From: CAWIHK01 sp963835935
Lineage (GTDB): Bacteria; Bacteroidota; Ignavibacteria; UBA10030; CAVZMI01
Reading direction: 5' to 3'
DNA length: 64,000 nt
Assembly (NCBI GenBank): GCA_963835935.1
Contig: CAWIHK010000005.1
Location: forward strand, 798,559 to 862,558
A program made the translations under genes and the position numbers. This document shows, one piece after another, positions 1 through 9,702 of this stretch (positions within the stretch are counted from its first letter, which is position 1; every line of letters begins with the position of its first letter). Below the pieces are notes generated by a model. It was not told the origin of the DNA, ran no database searches, and saw nothing but the letters and a program-made list of their open reading frames with translations.

Positions 1-622
1 CTCCGATGCCGAGCGCTCCGCCTGAGGCTCCTTCACCGATTATTACGATGACGATAGGAACACGAAGCCGCGACATCTCGAGTAAATTTCTCGCTATTGC
101 TTCAGCCTGTCCGCGTTCTTCGGCTCCAAGCCCGGGAAACGCACCCGGTGTGTCGACAAATGAAATTATTGGAATAGAAAACTTTTCTGCAAGCCTCATC
201 AACCGTAATGCTTTGCGGTATCCCTCCGGGTTCATCATTCCAAAATTCCGATACACGTTTGTCTTTGTGTCGCGCCCTTTTTGCTGGCCGATCACCATCA
301 CTTTTTCTTTTTCGAGCCACGCCAATCCGCCGATCAGTGCATGGTCATCTCCGAACGACCGGTCGCCGTGTAATTCGATAAAATCCTTCATCATATAACT
401 TATGTAATCGAGCGTGTATGGACGTTCCGAATGCCGTGCAAGCTGAACACGCTGCCAGCGTGTAAGGTTCGAAAAAATATTTCGCCGGAGTTGATTTACT
501 TTTCCTTCAAGTTTGGTGATTTCATCGGAGATATCGAGGTTGTCGGAATACTTCCGCATTTCCTCGATTTTTTTCTCCAGTTCGATTATCGGTTTTTCAA
601 ACTCCAACACCATTTTAGCCAT
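1..622 (-). CDS. accA: Acetyl-CoA carboxylase carboxyltransferase subunit alpha (3' end outside window)
   Basis: The alpha subunit of acetyl-CoA carboxyltransferase transfers the carboxyl group from carboxybiotin to acetyl-CoA, giving malonyl-CoA for fatty acid synthesis in the cytoplasm; its partner is AccD. About 207 residues are visible of a family length near 320, because the gene runs off the left edge. Visible signatures are a helical N-terminus, HGDRSFGDD near residue 84, [31 protein letters not shown] near 157 and the glycine-rich [12 protein letters not shown] at the edge. The ATG at 622 lies two bases beyond the stop of the glycosyltransferase gene upstream, so it probably shares that transcript, an unusual place for a housekeeping gene. 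Identification is firm; only completeness cannot be judged. Confidence 0.95.
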   Translation of the reverse strand, partial: MAKMVLEFEKPIIELEKKIEEMRKYSDNLDISDEITKLEGKVNQLRRNIFSNLTRWQRVQLARHSERPYTLDYISYMMKDFIELHGDRSFGDDHALIGGLAWLEKEKVMVIGQQKGRDTKTNVYRNFGMMNPEGYRKALRLMRLAEKFSIPIISFVDTPGAFPGLGAEERGQAEAIARNLLEMSRLRVPIVIVIIGEGASGGALGIG

Positions 623-623
623 G

Positions 624-2630
624 CTATAATTCCTTCCGTCTTTGTAATAACGCTTTAATCAAAATCTCAATATCCAGCGAGAACGACTGATTCTTCGCAT
701 AGTATAAATTCAATTTATCAATCTCAACAGATGTCAATAAATCAGGGTCGCTTAATTGAACAAGGCCGGTCAATCCGGATTTTCCAATAAATATTCCGCC
801 TTGATTTTTCTGGACATGAACTGCCGTCGGTCCAATAAAACTCATCTGACCAAAGAATATTTTAGGAAGAGAGTCGTAAAAAATTCTTTTACTTTCAATA
901 ATCGAACCTCCCACCGTCCTTTTTAAATATAAGAATGGATAAACCGAAAGCAACAGAGGTATGGAAAGAAGAACATCGAAGCACCGTTTTACAAAACGGT
1001 TCGAGAACCGGGCAATATTATATTCAATTTCCACGAGTGGAATATCATCGAGTTGATCGACATGAGTTTTGCCTATGATGACGTCCATGCTGCTCGGTAC
1101 AAGGCGGAAGTTCACAGCACGGTTGCGGCTCCGCCCGATGACGGTGAGTATATCGGCATACGATAGTGTGTCTGCCGAAAAAATTATATCGGTAATTTTC
1201 ATCTCGTGTATCAATCTTCCGATGTTATCAATGCTGCCGACAATTTCGATTCCTCCGATACGTTCTCCGAGATGCTGCCGTGTTGTATCGATCAATCCTA
1301 AAACGTTGTATTCCGTATTTCCATGGCTCTGTAATTTGCGCAATACATCGGTCGCATTCGGGCCTGTTCCGATGACAAGCGTTTTTCTGCCAAGTATCTG
1401 TTTTCTTCCGCCTGCGCCGACGATGCGCATGATAATCCGGAAGAAGGGGAGAGCTACAACGCTCATCGCAAATGATATTAACGTGATCGCTCGACTGAAT
1501 GCGTAACCCTTAAAAAAGAAGACAAGGGCAGAAATAATCGTATATCCAATAATAACTCCGCCAAAGGTGCGAACAACAGAATGCCTCCTGGTTGTGTATA
1601 CCCCGCTGGCAAAATTCGCCAGAATGATAATTAGAGGGGGAATGATATAGAACCACGGATATGCGTATGATGGAAATACGCTTTCGATTTTTCCGCACCA
1701 AATATATTCACCAAGAATAAGCGTGGCATCAATAATCACGGCATCAAAGATCACTATCGGGAGTGGTTTTGCCAATTTAAGAATTCTCGCAAGGCTGCCG
1801 CGAAGCAAAATTCCGAATCGTAAGAGCAATAAGGTTGGAAGAGGATAATGAAAATGTTTCTTCACGAATAAATGCATCGCCTGATAAAAGATTTTGATTT
1901 CGTCGATGTTGCTTCTCTTTGTACTTTCCCCTTTGTAGTGGATTATTTGAGTCGTGTGAACATAAAAAACTTTCCAACCTGCCTGTTGAACACGGTAACA
2001 CCAGTCAAGATCTTCTCCGTACATAAAGAAATTTTCATCCAAGCCGCCGATTTCTTCGTATACTTTTCTTCTTATCATCATGAATGAGCCGCTGATGGCG
2101 TCCACTTCAAGTGTCTCGTCAGGATTCAAATAGGTGAGATTATATCGCCCGAACCATTTTGACCGCGGAAACAATGATGCGAGTCCGCTGATCCTTCCGA
2201 AAGTAATGAGAGGCGTTGGAAAGCTTCGACGGCATCCGAGCTGCAACGTTCCATCAGGATTCAAAATTTTGCATCCTGCCATACCGACGGAAGAATTCAT
2301 TTTGAAAAACTCGAGCATCTTTTTTAAAGTATCTTCCTGAACAATCGTATCAGGATTAATCAGAAGAAAATACTCGCCTTTCGCGTGCCGAAGCGCGATG
2401 TTATTCGCTTTTGCGAAACCGAGGTTCTCGGTGTTGGCAGTGAGCAGAACGTCCGGAAATTTCGAGCGCACCATCTCAACGCTTCCATCATCCGAAGCGT
2501 TATCCACGACTAAGATCTCATGCTCGATTCCGTGTGCAGACCGGCGAAGCGAAGCCAGCGCATTCTCGAGAAAGTCGCGTACATTGTAATTCACTATGAT
2601 GATCGAGAGATCCATTTCAGAGCGATCCAA
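624..2630 (-). CDS. Fusion of GT2 glycosyltransferase with a degenerate polyprenyl sugar-phosphate transferase
   Basis: Two modules are joined. Residues 6-240 are a GT2 glycosyltransferase of the rhamnosyltransferase kind ([18 protein letters not shown], the acceptor-side motif LINPDT, then [17 protein letters not shown]). After several membrane segments (about 285-400) comes a Rossmann-like CoA_binding_3 domain ([15 protein letters not shown]) and a C-terminus resembling a bacterial sugar transferase: [16 protein letters not shown] matches the DELPQ...MSLVGP region and [11 protein letters not shown] matches RPGITGWAQ. The Arg-Ser-Met region and the Asp-Glu dyad of active phosphoglycosyltransferases are missing, so this half is probably non-catalytic. 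The gene overlaps the upstream GT2 by 14 bases. An internal ATG at codon 6 is an equally good start. Role in surface polysaccharide assembly is inferred from neighbours. Confidence 0.8.
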   Translation of the reverse strand: MDRSEMDLSIIIVNYNVRDFLENALASLRRSAHGIEHEILVVDNASDDGSVEMVRSKFPDVLLTANTENLGFAKANNIALRHAKGEYFLLINPDTIVQEDTLKKMLEFFKMNSSVGMAGCKILNPDGTLQLGCRRSFPTPLITFGRISGLASLFPRSKWFGRYNLTYLNPDETLEVDAISGSFMMIRRKVYEEIGGLDENFFMYGEDLDWCYRVQQAGWKVFYVHTTQIIHYKGESTKRSNIDEIKIFYQAMHLFVKKHFHYPLPTLLLLRFGILLRGSLARILKLAKPLPIVIFDAVIIDATLILGEYIWCGKIESVFPSYAYPWFYIIPPLIIILANFASGVYTTRRHSVVRTFGGVIIGYTIISALVFFFKGYAFSRAITLISFAMSVVALPFFRIIMRIVGAGGRKQILGRKTLVIGTGPNATDVLRKLQSHGNTEYNVLGLIDTTRQHLGERIGGIEIVGSIDNIGRLIHEMKITDIIFSADTLSYADILTVIGRSRNRAVNFRLVPSSMDVIIGKTHVDQLDDIPLVEIEYNIARFSNRFVKRCFDVLLSIPLLLSVYPFLYLKRTVGGSIIESKRIFYDSLPKIFFGQMSFIGPTAVHVQKNQGGIFIGKSGLTGLVQLSDPDLLTSVEIDKLNLYYAKNQSFSLDIEILIKALLQRRKEL

Positions 2631-3336
2631 TAAAGCTGTGCCATTTCAATTTCCAAACCATTCGTACGGCTTCGAAGACTATTTTTTTCGACATCTTTGA
2701 AACACCAACACGACGGTCTTCGAAGATGATCGGAATCTCAGTAACACGAAATCCTTTTTTCCATGTTTTATAATGCATTTCGATTTGAAACGAGTATCCG
2801 TTGGAATTGATTTTTTCGAGATCGATAGTTTCAAGTACCTTCCGCCGAAAACATTTGAATCCCGCTGTAGCATCCTTCAATGGAATGCCGGTAATGATTC
2901 TCGTATACAGATTCGCGCAGTAGCTGAGGATCAATCTTTTCAGAGGCCAGTTTACGACCGTCACACCATTCAGGTAACGCGATCCTACCACGAGATCGTA
3001 ATCTTTTATCTTCTTAAGAAAATTTGGGATTTCCCCGGGATCGTGGGAAAAATCCGCGTCCATCTCGAAAATATATTCGTATCCATTAGACAACGCAAAA
3101 CGAAAACCGTCAACATAAGCGGTTCCGAGGCCCATCTTTCTTGGACGTTCGATAAGATGGATGCGATTTTCCTGTGCTTTCATTTTTTTTACAAGCTCAG
3201 CAGTCCCATCAGGCGAACCATCATCGACAATTAAAACGTCTATGGATTCAGCAACCGACAAGATAGCAGGCACGATCTTTTGAACGTTATCGGCTTCATT
3301 GTATGTCGGCATAACGACGAGCGATTTTTCCATCAA
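2617..3336 (-). CDS. Polyprenol-phosphate mannosyl/glycosyltransferase (GT2, DPM1-like)
   Basis: A GT2 enzyme of the dolichol-phosphate mannose synthase type, expected to move a sugar from a nucleotide donor onto a polyprenyl phosphate on the cytoplasmic face of the membrane. Seen are VVMPTYNEADNV at the N-terminus, VLIVDDGSPDGTAELV, MGLGTAYVDGFRFAL, EMDADFSHDPGEIP (the DxD-type metal motif) and VVGSRYLNGV. At 239 residues it is the short form without a C-terminal membrane domain. It overlaps the fused glycosyltransferase downstream by 14 bases and starts ten bases after the aminotransferase stop, so co-transcription is nearly certain. The donor sugar cannot be read from the sequence. Confidence 0.88.
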   Translation of the reverse strand: MMEKSLVVMPTYNEADNVQKIVPAILSVAESIDVLIVDDGSPDGTAELVKKMKAQENRIHLIERPRKMGLGTAYVDGFRFALSNGYEYIFEMDADFSHDPGEIPNFLKKIKDYDLVVGSRYLNGVTVVNWPLKRLILSYCANLYTRIITGIPLKDATAGFKCFRRKVLETIDLEKINSNGYSFQIEMHYKTWKKGFRVTEIPIIFEDRRVGVSKMSKKIVFEAVRMVWKLKWHSFIGSL

Positions 3337-3345
3337 ATCACCATC

Positions 3346-4452
3346 TTACTTTCTACCAACTATTTCAATAATGGTGTCAGCAACATAATGGATTTGTTCA
3401 TCTGTAAGTTCAGCATGCATCGGCAGCGAAATTACTTCTTCTGAAATCTTCTCCGCTATCGGTAGCATGCCTTTTGCTTTGCCGAGACCGGAAAAAGCCG
3501 GTTGCAGATGAAGCGGGATCGGATAATGGATTGCCCACGGAATATCTTTCGCCTTCAGCGCCTCACCAACTTTGTTGCGATTCTGAACACGAATTGTGTA
3601 TTGGTGATAAATGTGCTGGTTGTATGATTCAACGTGTGGGGTGATAACATTGGCGCCGTTAAAACTTTCATTATATTTTTGAGCCACACGACGGCGTGCT
3701 TCGTTCCATGAATCGAGATATTTCAATTTCACATTAAGAATTGCGGCCTGGATCGTGTCCAGACGGCTATTGACCCCTAATATTTCATGCTGGTATCTTA
3801 CCCGCGATCCGTGGTTGCAGATCATTTTCATTTTTTGATAAACATCTTCATGGTTCGTGACCATCATTCCGGCATCACCGAAGGCTCCGAGATTTTTACT
3901 TGGGAAGAAACTGATTGTTCCGATGTCGCCTATTCCTCCGACTTTCATTCCTTTGTACGTTGCTCCGACTGCCTGCGCAGTGTCCTCGATGACAATCAAG
4001 TTATGCTTGCGGGCAATTTCTTTGATGACATCCATCTCTGCGGCCTGGCCGTAAAGATGAACCGGTATGATAGCTTTTGTTTTTGGCGTAATTGCTGCTT
4101 CGATTTTTATCGGATCGATGTTATACGTGCGCTCATCGATATCCACGTACACCGGCGTTGCTCCAAGCAGCAATACGGTCTCTGCTGTTGCTACGAATGT
4201 GAATGGCGTGGTAATAACTTCGTCACCCGGCTTGATACCGATTGCCATCAACGCTATCTGGAGCGCGTCGGTACCCGATGCACATGCAACTGCAAATTTT
4301 GTGTGAAGATAATTTGCCATCGAAGCTTCTAATTCGCCGACATCCTTTCCAAGTATAAAATGTCCCGAATCAAGAACTCTCTGCACGGCGGAGTCGAATT
4401 CCGGTTTTAATTTTTTATATTGAATCTGAATATCAGTCATCGGTACGATCAA
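3346..4452 (-). CDS. DegT/DnrJ/EryC1/StrS-family sugar aminotransferase
   Basis: A PLP-dependent aminotransferase acting on nucleotide-linked keto-sugars, as in WbpE, ArnB or WecE. Seen are the substrate-side SGTDALQIAL, PFTFVATAETVL, VIPVHLYGQAAEMD, VIEDTAQAVGATYKG (Asp that holds the PLP pyridine nitrogen) and SFFPSKNLGAFGDAGMM with the Schiff-base lysine. I prefer a TTG start at 4452, seven bases after GGGAGGAA and giving MIVPMTDIQIQY, which matches the family N-terminus; an ATG at 4440 is the alternative. With the dTDP-glucose dehydratase in the same operon it probably makes an amino-deoxysugar for a surface glycan. The exact keto-sugar is unknown. Confidence 0.9.
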   Translation of the reverse strand: MIVPMTDIQIQYKKLKPEFDSAVQRVLDSGHFILGKDVGELEASMANYLHTKFAVACASGTDALQIALMAIGIKPGDEVITTPFTFVATAETVLLLGATPVYVDIDERTYNIDPIKIEAAITPKTKAIIPVHLYGQAAEMDVIKEIARKHNLIVIEDTAQAVGATYKGMKVGGIGDIGTISFFPSKNLGAFGDAGMMVTNHEDVYQKMKMICNHGSRVRYQHEILGVNSRLDTIQAAILNVKLKYLDSWNEARRRVAQKYNESFNGANVITPHVESYNQHIYHQYTIRVQNRNKVGEALKAKDIPWAIHYPIPLHLQPAFSGLGKAKGMLPIAEKISEEVISLPMHAELTDEQIHYVADTIIEIVGRK

Positions 4453-4526
4453 TGCTATTCCTCCCAATGTGATTAAGCTGGAACAAATTTTTAAAGTTTC
4501 GGGTTTAGTATCTCGAATTTCCAGCG

Positions 4527-5924
4527 TTATGTATGCCCTTTTCCCAAGAGCATCACATAAATTGTCATTAAAATAATTTTAAGATCCATTCGAATCGACA
4601 TGTTCTCGATATAGAACAAATCGTATTGTAATTTAATTTTTACGTCTTCCAAGGTTTCATCATACTTATGTTTTACCTGTGCCCATCCCGTGATGCCTGG
4701 CCGGACTTTCAATCGCCGTGAATAAAGCGGAATTTCTTTCGATAATCTATCTACAAAAAACGGCCGCTCAGGACGAGGTCCAACCAAACTCATTTTCCCT
4801 TCGAGTACATTGATGAATTGGGGGACTTCATCCAGATGAGTTTTGCGAAGCAGCCGTCCAAAGAATGTGACGCGCGGGTCATGCTTTCCGGCCCATTGGG
4901 GACCGGCCTTTTCAGCGTCCTTACGCATGGAACGAAATTTATAGATGTTAAACTTTTCTCCGTTTTTACCTACACGTACCTGCCGGTAAAGTGCCGGCCC
5001 CGGCGATTCGACGTGAATAACTATTCCGATCAACAACCAAAGAGGGAAACCAATTATAATAACGCACAAAGAGGCAGATATATCCAACAAACGTTTTAAA
5101 CTTTGTTCCCACGGCGGCATGATCTCGGGCATGATTTCGACAAGCGGAAATCCGTAAATTTGATTCGTGCGCGCTTGACCGCTGACGATGTCGTAAAGAT
5201 CAGGCATAATTTTTATACCGACTGGATGAGAATCGCTGTAACGAATAATTTCAATCAATTTTTCATGCTCACTCGAATCGAGTGCGACAAGCAATTCTTC
5301 TACGTTATGTTTTTCAATTATTTTTGGCAGCTCAGAAACAGCGCCGATGACAGGAATATTTTCATTTTGAACTTTTATTTTTTTATTATCGGTTCGGACA
5401 AAACCAATTACGTCGTAACCAAGAGCCGGATATCGTTTAACCAAATCGAACAAATTTCTCGCCTTCTGCGACCAGCCAACGATGAGCGTTCTTTTCAAAC
5501 CGATGCCGGATTCCAGCGATCGGCGTTGCAAACTCCGGACGACAAGCCGGCCGATTCCAACAAAAACCAATAAGATTATCCAATAAGCTACAATGACGAA
5601 TCGTGAAATGGCGGGTGAATTTGTCGTGATATCGTCGATAAAAATAAGAAAGAAAAGCAGAACGACGCCGACTGTAATTGTTTTGAACAACAACGCGAAT
5701 TCATCAAAACGAGATTGTGCGTACCAAGTTCGATACAATCCTACAAAAACAAACAACATCAACCAATAGCAATAGAAAACCAACATCGGGATCCAGAGTT
5801 CCGGTTCGATGGCAATTGCAATCCAGCCGGAAAAGGTTCGGATATAATAATAAACCAGATACGCTGCATTGAGTGTAAGGAAATCGACAAAGAGAAGCCG
5901 TATTTTATCGTTTCGCTTTATCAT
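4527..5924 (-). CDS. Polyprenyl-phosphate sugar-1-phosphate transferase (WcaJ/EpsE type)
   Basis: The initiating phosphoglycosyltransferase of exopolysaccharide or O-antigen assembly, loading the first sugar phosphate onto undecaprenyl phosphate at the inner membrane. The 465 residues hold about four N-terminal membrane segments, a CoA_binding_3/Rossmann-like domain (KRTLIVGWSQKARNLF near 140), a hydrophobic hairpin (SASLCVIIIGFPLWLLIGIV) and the catalytic domain with KFRSMRKDAEKAG, RVTFFGRLLRKTHLDEVPQF carrying the Asp-Glu dyad, MSLVGPRPERP and VRPGITGWAQV. All catalytic motifs are intact, unlike the paralogous domain in the fusion gene at 624-2630. It overlaps the dehydratase gene by four bases (ATGA). 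Confidence 0.92.
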   Translation of the reverse strand: MIKRNDKIRLLFVDFLTLNAAYLVYYYIRTFSGWIAIAIEPELWIPMLVFYCYWLMLFVFVGLYRTWYAQSRFDEFALLFKTITVGVVLLFFLIFIDDITTNSPAISRFVIVAYWIILLVFVGIGRLVVRSLQRRSLESGIGLKRTLIVGWSQKARNLFDLVKRYPALGYDVIGFVRTDNKKIKVQNENIPVIGAVSELPKIIEKHNVEELLVALDSSEHEKLIEIIRYSDSHPVGIKIMPDLYDIVSGQARTNQIYGFPLVEIMPEIMPPWEQSLKRLLDISASLCVIIIGFPLWLLIGIVIHVESPGPALYRQVRVGKNGEKFNIYKFRSMRKDAEKAGPQWAGKHDPRVTFFGRLLRKTHLDEVPQFINVLEGKMSLVGPRPERPFFVDRLSKEIPLYSRRLKVRPGITGWAQVKHKYDETLEDVKIKLQYDLFYIENMSIRMDLKIILMTIYVMLLGKGHT

Positions 5925-6934
5925 CTCTCTTCATATTGTTTCTTGTAGTACTCGAGATATACACCGGATAAGATTCTTTGCCACCATGATTTATGTGAAA
6001 CATACCAATCGATGGTTTCCGTCAATCCTTTTTCGAATGTATAGGAGGGTTCCCATCCCAAATTAATTTTAATTTTCGTCGCATCGATTGCATAACGCCG
6101 GTCGTGGCCTGCTCGATCTTTTACGAACGTGATCAATGATTCGGATTTTCCAAGATACTTAAGTACAAATTTTACCAATTCAATGTTCGCAAGTTCATTA
6201 TTTCCGCCGATATTATATTTTTGGCCCGGAACACCATCGTGGAGAACAACATCAATCGCCCGGCAATGATCGCGCACATGAAGCCAATCGCGAACGTTCA
6301 TTCCGTCCCCGTACACGGGCAGCGGTTTGTTATTCAATGCATTTGCTATCATGAGCGGAATAAGTTTTTCCGGAAATTGGTACGGTCCATAATTATTGGA
6401 ACAATTTGTAATAATAGCCGGGAAACTAAATGTGTGAAAATATGCACTCACAATATGATCTGCCGAAGCTTTACTCGCGGCGTAAGGGCTATTCGGATGG
6501 TACGGAGTTTCTTCGGAAAATTTTCCATCCCTTCCCAAAGAGCCGTAAACTTCATCGGTAGAGATGTGGATGAATTTTTCCACTTCTCGATGTCGTGCGA
6601 CCTCAAGAAGGACGTTCGTTCCCACCACGTTTGTTTCAACGAACACCAGCGGCCCCATTATACTCCGATCAACATGCGATTCGGCAGCGAAGTGCACAAT
6701 TGTATCTATATTGAAATCTTTGCAAGCCTGCTCGACATCGATTCGAGAACAAATGTCACCTTTGCGGAATTTATAATGTGGATTTTTTTCCACTTCCGTC
6801 AGGTTTTCGAGGTTCCCCGCGTAAGTGAGTTTATCGAAATTGATGATTGTGTATTCCGGATGTTGCTCAAGCATGTATATGACGAAATTACTCCCAATGA
6901 ATCCGGCGCCGCCTGTTACGAGAATATTTTTCAT
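5921..6934 (-). CDS. rfbB: dTDP-glucose 4,6-dehydratase
   Basis: Converts dTDP-glucose to dTDP-4-keto-6-deoxyglucose, the branch point to rhamnose and amino-deoxysugars. It is an extended short-chain dehydrogenase of 337 residues, the usual size. Seen are the NAD-binding VTGGAGFIGSNFVIYML, the HFAAESHVDRSI motif, STDEVYGSLG with the catalytic Thr-Asp-Glu, YAASKASADHIV with the YxxxK pair, and RDWLHVRDHCRAI. It abuts the RmlC-like gene upstream and overlaps the sugar-phosphate transferase downstream. No rfbA or rfbD is in the window, so completion of a rhamnose pathway would need genes elsewhere; the adjacent aminotransferase points to an amino sugar instead. Confidence 0.96.
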   Translation of the reverse strand: MKNILVTGGAGFIGSNFVIYMLEQHPEYTIINFDKLTYAGNLENLTEVEKNPHYKFRKGDICSRIDVEQACKDFNIDTIVHFAAESHVDRSIMGPLVFVETNVVGTNVLLEVARHREVEKFIHISTDEVYGSLGRDGKFSEETPYHPNSPYAASKASADHIVSAYFHTFSFPAIITNCSNNYGPYQFPEKLIPLMIANALNNKPLPVYGDGMNVRDWLHVRDHCRAIDVVLHDGVPGQKYNIGGNNELANIELVKFVLKYLGKSESLITFVKDRAGHDRRYAIDATKIKINLGWEPSYTFEKGLTETIDWYVSHKSWWQRILSGVYLEYYKKQYEER

Positions 6935-7411
6935 TTATTCGCCGATGCTAAAGATTGAGTTTTCATCTGCTTCGTGCCGGATTTCGTCAACGGGATCCTT
7001 TTTGCCCCAACCGGCGTAAAGCCTGTTAGGACAATTGATAACCATTCCAGAAACAGCTCCGATATTTTTATAAGCATGAACAACGCCTTTTGGAACAAGA
7101 ACGGTTTTTGGATCGGCTTCACCGGCATCGAAGACATGCTTTGTCATGTATGTTGGAGAATCTTTCCTATTATCCCATAGATAAATACGAAATGTCGAAG
7201 GTCCCATGAAACAAAATAGATCTGCCTGATCGACATGTTCGTGAGGCCCGCGGGCTATCCCCGCTTCGGTGAATGAAATGTATGTCATGACAGGTAAATA
7301 TTCCTTGTCGATATCATCTTCGCGAAATATTTCCGCCAACCAGCCGCGTTTATCATTAAATTTCCGCACCGGTTTGATGATAACACCGGCGATTTGTCCA
7401 TTATGAAACAT
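6935..7411 (-). CDS. RmlC-like dTDP-4-keto-6-deoxyglucose epimerase (short cupin)
   Basis: A 158-residue cupin of the dTDP-4-dehydrorhamnose 3,5-epimerase family. The first residues (GVIIKPVRKFNDKRGWLAEI) and the barrel segment with RGPHEHVDQADLFCF are typical; the RGPHEH histidine corresponds to the catalytic base of RmlC (RGLH in classical members). It is shorter than classical RmlC (about 180), as in the RmlC-like isomerase branch, so it could be a 3-epimerase or a 3,4-ketoisomerase. AGGAGGTT lies eight bases before the ATG. It is the first gene of the leftward operon; the promoter should lie in the A+T-rich gap 7412-7591. Confidence 0.85.
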   Translation of the reverse strand: MFHNGQIAGVIIKPVRKFNDKRGWLAEIFREDDIDKEYLPVMTYISFTEAGIARGPHEHVDQADLFCFMGPSTFRIYLWDNRKDSPTYMTKHVFDAGEADPKTVLVPKGVVHAYKNIGAVSGMVINCPNRLYAGWGKKDPVDEIRHEADENSIFSIGE

Positions 7412-7591
7412 AGAAGTTTGAACCTCCTAAATGAATGCTGAACTAAAAATTTAGCCAAACTTAGTGCGAAAGTCAATGAAAACCCGAAATTCGACAAGTA
7501 AGGCAGGCTTATTGCAATTAGAGAAGACGGTGGGACTACCAATTTATTATAATTTTCTTACTAAGATCTATCACCAACAGTCGATTTTATT

Positions 7592-9580
7592 TCAATGAAA
7601 TAGCATCGAAGCTGGAATAATTTGTCGTCCAATTCCCGGGCCGGCAATGTACGCATCCAAAACTTTTCCACCGCCGGCTTGAAAGAAACCGATTCTTATT
7701 TTATGAAAACCTGATTTTAAAAAGACGGTGCCTGCTTCTTCCTGCTGTGCATGACGCCCGTCGTTATCGACTACCAGCTTGCCGTCGATTATCAAAACTG
7801 TTCCATCATCAGAAGAAATTGAAAAAGTATATAAACCGTCAATTAGAATTTTAATGTACCCTTCAAATTGAAGTCCAAAATTTTCGCCTGAGTTTTCATT
7901 GGGAATAATAACTTGCATCAACTCTCCCGATCGTTTTGGCGACAGTAAATCGAAATTCGGAAGCCTTTCCCAGATTCCTTCATAATAATTGTATTTGATT
8001 CCTGGTTTAGGATTTTTCAATTCAAGAGCAGGAGGGAGTTCGTATGTTCCTTTCAATTCCAACACGACAACAGACATCGGTGGAAGTGTTGCTTCGAGAT
8101 TTTTATTTTTGATTGTGAATGTTGTAAAAAGTTTTGGTTTGATAATATAAGGAGACTCGAATGAATTATGCGCGTTCATTTCGTTTGCTGTCAATATCTC
8201 TCCGGTTCCTCCTGTCGGAATGAAGCTTATCAAATCGCACGAAATTTTTTGAGACGATCTCGGATTGATATTACAAAGGGACAAATGAACCATTCCATTA
8301 GTGTCGATTGAGGCCGAACAATTTACCGCCGGAAGTTTTTGTTCGTTAAAAGTGTAATCCGGGGATTCAATTTTTGTTTTCACCAACATCGCGTTCTGAT
8401 GGATTTTGTACATTTCGAAAACGTAATACGTGGGAGTGAGAATCATCTTTTCTCCGCCGGTGAGTATGACGGACTGAAGCACATTTATTATTTGCGCGAT
8501 GTTCGCCATGCGGACACGGTCGCAATGATTGTTGAAGATATTCAGATTGCAAGCCGCAGTTATTGCGTCGCGCAGTGTGTTTTGTTGATAGAGAAATCCC
8601 GGATTTGTACCGGGTTCAACGCCATGCCAATTTCCCCATTCGTCGACACACAATGCAATTTTTTTATTCGGGTCGTACTTATCCATAATCGCTGAGTGCT
8701 TTGTTATATATTCATCAATCGCGAGACTGCTTTTTAAAAGATTGAACCAACCGCTTTCATCGAACTCCTCTGCAGGCTTCCCATCGCCGAACGCATAATG
8801 ATGAAGCGATAATCCGGAAATATAACCGCCGGCATTTTTCATGATGACTTCGGTCCAGTTGTAATCGTCGCTCGAAGGTCCACAGGCAATTTTGAACAGC
8901 TTGTTCGTTCCAAAGTTACGACAGTAAGTTCCATATTTTCTTGCCTGATCGGCGTAGAATTCCGGACGCATGTTCCCGCCGCATCCCCAGGCTTCATTTC
9001 CGAGTCCCCAATATTTCACTCCCCACGATTTTCCCCGTCCATTTTTTTTGCGCAGTTCAGTCATCGGGCTGACATTATCGGAGTTGACGTATTCAACCCA
9101 TTGCGAGAGTTCCTGCACGGTTCCACTTCCTACATTTCCGGAGAAATACGGTTCACATCCGATCTGCTCACACAGGTCGAGAAATTCATGAGTTCCAAAA
9201 CTATTGTCTTCCGTTACGCCTCCCCAATTTGTATTGATCATTGATGGACGCTTTTCCTTTGGACCGATGCCGTTCATCCAGTGATATTCATCCGCGAAAC
9301 ATCCGCCAGGCCACCGGAGCACGGGAACTTTAATTCGTTTCAATGCTTCGACCACATCATTTCTGATTCCCCGAGTGTTTGGAATTTTTGAGGTATCTCC
9401 AACCCAGAAACCTCCGTAGATACAATGGCCGAGATGTTCAGAAAAATGTCCGTAGATGTTTTTGTTGATTTGATATCGGAGATCGGATACGTCGATGAGA
9501 ATTTTGGTTGCTTTCTCTTGAGCCTGCAAACGCAGGCCAAAGCAAATGAAAATAAATAAAAAGGAAAGCTTTTTTTTCAT
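7592..9580 (-). CDS. Alpha-L-arabinofuranosidase, GH51, with C-terminal PA14 domain
   Basis: Releases terminal alpha-L-arabinofuranosyl residues from arabinoxylan, arabinan or arabinosylated xyloglucan. The ATG at 9580 gives a clear signal peptide ([20 protein letters not shown], then Q), so I chose it over a longer frame. GH51 signatures: [50 protein letters not shown] with the acid/base Glu near 195, and [11 protein letters not shown] with the nucleophile Glu near 313. After the C-terminal beta-sandwich, about 130 residues form a PA14-like carbohydrate-binding domain ([20 protein letters not shown]). No T9SS tail is seen, so it is probably periplasmic or surface-held in another way. It is the last gene of the leftward hydrolase series. 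Confidence 0.93.
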   Translation of the reverse strand: MKKKLSFLFIFICFGLRLQAQEKATKILIDVSDLRYQINKNIYGHFSEHLGHCIYGGFWVGDTSKIPNTRGIRNDVVEALKRIKVPVLRWPGGCFADEYHWMNGIGPKEKRPSMINTNWGGVTEDNSFGTHEFLDLCEQIGCEPYFSGNVGSGTVQELSQWVEYVNSDNVSPMTELRKKNGRGKSWGVKYWGLGNEAWGCGGNMRPEFYADQARKYGTYCRNFGTNKLFKIACGPSSDDYNWTEVIMKNAGGYISGLSLHHYAFGDGKPAEEFDESGWFNLLKSSLAIDEYITKHSAIMDKYDPNKKIALCVDEWGNWHGVEPGTNPGFLYQQNTLRDAITAACNLNIFNNHCDRVRMANIAQIINVLQSVILTGGEKMILTPTYYVFEMYKIHQNAMLVKTKIESPDYTFNEQKLPAVNCSASIDTNGMVHLSLCNINPRSSQKISCDLISFIPTGGTGEILTANEMNAHNSFESPYIIKPKLFTTFTIKNKNLEATLPPMSVVVLELKGTYELPPALELKNPKPGIKYNYYEGIWERLPNFDLLSPKRSGELMQVIIPNENSGENFGLQFEGYIKILIDGLYTFSISSDDGTVLIIDGKLVVDNDGRHAQQEEAGTVFLKSGFHKIRIGFFQAGGGKVLDAYIAGPGIGRQIIPASMLFH

Positions 9581-9642
9581 CGGAGTCTCGTTAATGATTG
9601 TGAAAAGGATCGATATACGATCCAATCAGAGATGCCATGTAA

Positions 9643-9661
9643 GTCGGGCAGACTGCCCGAC
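9643..9661. repeat. Perfect 8-bp inverted repeat between GH51 and GH31 genes
   Basis: GTCGGGCA-GAC-TGCCCGAC forms an 8-bp stem with a 3-base loop, flanked by GTA(A) and (C)TAC which extend it imperfectly. It lies downstream of the GH31 gene and upstream of GH51 on the same strand. There is no U-run after the stem in the leftward direction, so it is more like a REP-type palindrome or a stabilising 3'-end hairpin than a canonical terminator. Confidence 0.6.
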
Positions 9662-9702
9662 CTACAACGTCATTCAAAAACCTTTTTTTCTACAATAGAA
9701 TA

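Noticed and set aside
6..398. Plus-strand ORF at the left edge
   Set aside because: It is the complement of accA, whose motifs read clearly on the minus strand.
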